A stretch of 64,000 nt of DNA from Veillonella sp. DNF00869 (GTDB taxonomy: Bacteria; Bacillota; Negativicutes; Veillonellales; Veillonellaceae): NCBI RefSeq assembly GCF_001553345.1, contig NZ_KQ960765.1, positions 31,587 to 95,586 of the forward strand, read 5' to 3'. Within the stretch, counting starts at the first letter, position 1. Every line of letters starts with the position of its first letter. Of this stretch, positions 62,571-64,000 are shown in pieces. The translations under genes were made by a program, and so were the position numbers. The notes beneath the pieces were generated by a model that was not told where the DNA came from, made no database searches, and saw only the letters and a list, made by a program, of their open reading frames with translations.

Positions 62571-63656
62571 ATGAAAGTAAACATCTTACGAAAACAAGTA
62601 GCAATGGCATTGCTTGGCTTGGGTTGTGTGAGTGTATTAGGTGTAGGTAGTGTTTTAGCTGATGATGCAGCAGCGGCTACAGCACCAAGTACGGCTGTCG
62701 TAGCACCAGGTGCTTCAGTGCCACCGCCACCTCCAGTATCAACAGATGGATCTGGATTAGTTGGTGAAAAAGTGAAAATTGTGAACGCTGTTACGGGTGT
62801 GAAGGGGACAATTACGAGTATTGGTTTCCATAATACAGCAGACAACAAATGGTATGACTTAGCTATCAATAAGGATGTTAGCAGTGGAGATATTCCTGGG
62901 ATGGCTACCATTGAAGAAATAGGCTTAATTGCGGGTGTATACGATAAAATTCGTGTAGGTCATGGGTTGATTCAGGCTAAGGGTACAATTACACTTACTG
63001 ATGATAGAGGCCATACATATGTATATGGTAGCCAGGCAAAAACAGGTAATGCTCCATTGAAGTTTAAAAAAGGAGCTACGGAAGAGTATTTTGATGTAAA
63101 TCAAGCAAAGTGGGGTGAGACGGATCCTGAATATACAGCTAACATAAATGGTGAAGACAAAGTCGGTAGTTTCAAAGATGGTGAAACATATTATGATGTG
63201 AGCCAAACAACTCTAGAAATTGTACAAGGAGCAGACGGAAAGTTAACTGTAAAAAACAATAAACCCATTGTATTTGGTATCGGTGCTAGTTCATACCTTT
63301 GGGCTGGCGCAGGATGGAAAGATATGAAATTTCCTAGTATAGATGATAGTTTTGTAACTGGGGTTGTTACAGAAAAAGATCCGAGTCTCACAGAGTATGC
63401 AGAATATAAATATATGATTAATAAAGTTGAGAAACAATATGGCGAAGGTGCCGATAAATTTGGCGATGATAAATACTATATTAGTGAAAATGGAACAACT
63501 ATTGAAACGGGATTTAACGACCCAATAGAGGTATATGGCCCAGATAATGAGCTGTTACAAGCGGTACTAAAAAAAGAAGGATCTACACAAAAAGGAGTAG
63601 AATCAAATCAAGCTAAATCTGATGCTGAGTATACATATCGTCAACGTGTATTCTAA
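62571..63656 (+). CDS. Secreted protein of unknown function, partner of the barrel gene
   Basis: A 361-residue exported protein without recognised family. It has a signal peptide (residues 1-31, ending VLADDA), then an Ala/Pro-rich linker with PPPPPV near residues 51-57. A mostly beta-rich acidic region follows, with many short GD/DG turns (KIVNAVTGVKGTITSIGF, DDRGHTYVYGSQAKTG, KFGDDKYYISENGT), which suggest a surface or calcium-binding adhesin-like fold. It ends AEYTYRQRVF, an aromatic C-terminus. The barrel gene is directly upstream and a ribosome site (AGGGGG) is present, so they are one operon. Confidence 0.75.
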   Translation: MKVNILRKQVAMALLGLGCVSVLGVGSVLADDAAAATAPSTAVVAPGASVPPPPPVSTDGSGLVGEKVKIVNAVTGVKGTITSIGFHNTADNKWYDLAINKDVSSGDIPGMATIEEIGLIAGVYDKIRVGHGLIQAKGTITLTDDRGHTYVYGSQAKTGNAPLKFKKGATEEYFDVNQAKWGETDPEYTANINGEDKVGSFKDGETYYDVSQTTLEIVQGADGKLTVKNNKPIVFGIGASSYLWAGAGWKDMKFPSIDDSFVTGVVTEKDPSLTEYAEYKYMINKVEKQYGEGADKFGDDKYYISENGTTIETGFNDPIEVYGPDNELLQAVLKKEGSTQKGVESNQAKSDAEYTYRQRVF

Positions 63657-63690
63657 AATACAATAGAGACAGTACCAGCCTTGAGGTATT

Positions 63691-63795
63691 GTAACTAAAT
63701 AGTGCAAAGGGAAACGAATAACACAATCCTACAAAACGGCACTAGGCAACGAATTGCCAGTTGTGATGTTATTTTGCTTTGTGATAGTTATTAAC
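63691..63795. repeat. Palindromic intergenic repeat, copy C
   Basis: Nested arms: GTAACTA near 63691 with TAGTTATTAAC near 63785, CAAAG with CTTTG, and AATAACACAA with TTGTGATGTTATT. The GGAAACGAATAACAC arm and the TCCTACAAAACGGCACTA core correspond to copy A. Confidence 0.7.
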
Positions 63796-63800
63796 TGAAT

Positions 63801-63950
63801 ATGACAAATGGAAGAACACGGCATACTCCTTACAAACGTTATTTTATAAGATATGTTCGGAGCATATCGTGTTCTTCGTATATTTGTGTAATTTAGATAG
63901 CAAGAAACACCACAAGGCTATTAGGCATAACTATGTTCTATATTATTCTA
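63801..63950. repeat. Palindromic intergenic repeat, copy D with tail
   Basis: Perfect 10-bp arms GAAGAACACG at 63811-63820 and CGTGTTCTTC at 63868-63877 with an outer ACAAAT/ATTTGT. Core TCCTTACAAACG corresponds to copies A and C. The tail ATTTAG...CACCACAAGGC...GCATAACTATGTTCTA matches the tail of copy B. Confidence 0.7.
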
Positions 63951-64000
63951 TAGAAAATACATGTAAAAATTTCCATAAAAGTATTGCAAATTATTGGGAA

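Larger units (their letters stand above)
63657..64000 (+). other. Terminal 344-nt non-coding stretch with two palindromic repeats
   Basis: No gene start is seen before the window ends. Repeat copies C and D fill most of it; the rest is AT-rich. Confidence 0.7.

Overview
The window is almost certainly chromosomal DNA from a Veillonella or a close Negativicutes relative, a strictly anaerobic Gram-negative-type (diderm) Firmicute. The evidence is a low-GC Firmicute gene style with strong AGGAGG ribosome sites together with outer-membrane genes: MlaEFD, TolC, TamB and an inverse-autotransporter barrel. Anaerobe genes are also present: a standard [NiFe] uptake hydrogenase, a two-subunit class I fumarase, a flavodiiron protein and flavodoxin. 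This is inferred from gene content alone, without a database search.

Layout. 1-365: a tRNA cluster (3' end of one tRNA, then Phe, Leu, and a CAU tRNA) closed by a terminator. 411-3078: trmK, a Nif3-family gene, the RNase P RNA and a thioredoxin-like gene. 3212-7897: an uptake hydrogenase operon (small subunit, large subunit, cytochrome b, maturation protease, HupH_C protein); the hyp genes are not here. 8365-9782: fumarase alpha and beta. 9943-11938: NfeD, FloA and an unknown protein. 12237-16967: flavodiiron protein, a divergent LysR regulator, xpt, two tandem paralogues and an XRE regulator. 17243-20686: a 2-hydroxyacid dehydrogenase, glnS and a secreted unknown. 20822-21939: an apparently iron-regulated DUF3793-flavodoxin pair. 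22131-29456: two membrane proteins, an M20 amidohydrolase, an FAD disulphide oxidoreductase, a CDF metal transporter and SstT. 29635-36000: menaquinone methyltransferase, a superoxide-dismutase-like protein without metal ligands, a secreted unknown, an NCS2 permease, MOSC, MoaA and GalM.

35896-44979: an Fe-type alcohol dehydrogenase, greA-lysS, serS-fsa-glpX, and murA overlapping an MreB-like gene. 45139-47351: a secreted barrel-sandwich protein and an S55 peptidase. 47485-56694: a six-gene envelope operon (mlaE-mlaF-mlaD-tolC-tamB-sigma factor), where MlaD appears to carry its own outer-membrane barrel. 56812-59072: thrS under a T-box. 59269-64000: a 52-residue gene, a SIMPL protein, a nitroreductase, and a stand-alone inverse-autotransporter barrel with a secreted partner, bracketed by copies of a palindromic intergenic repeat.

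The items most worth attention are the ligandless SOD-like protein behind a strong Fur box, the barrel-plus-secreted-partner pair, the palindromic repeat family around it, the sigma factor closing the lipid-transport operon, and the MreB-like protein with a basic N-terminal extension.
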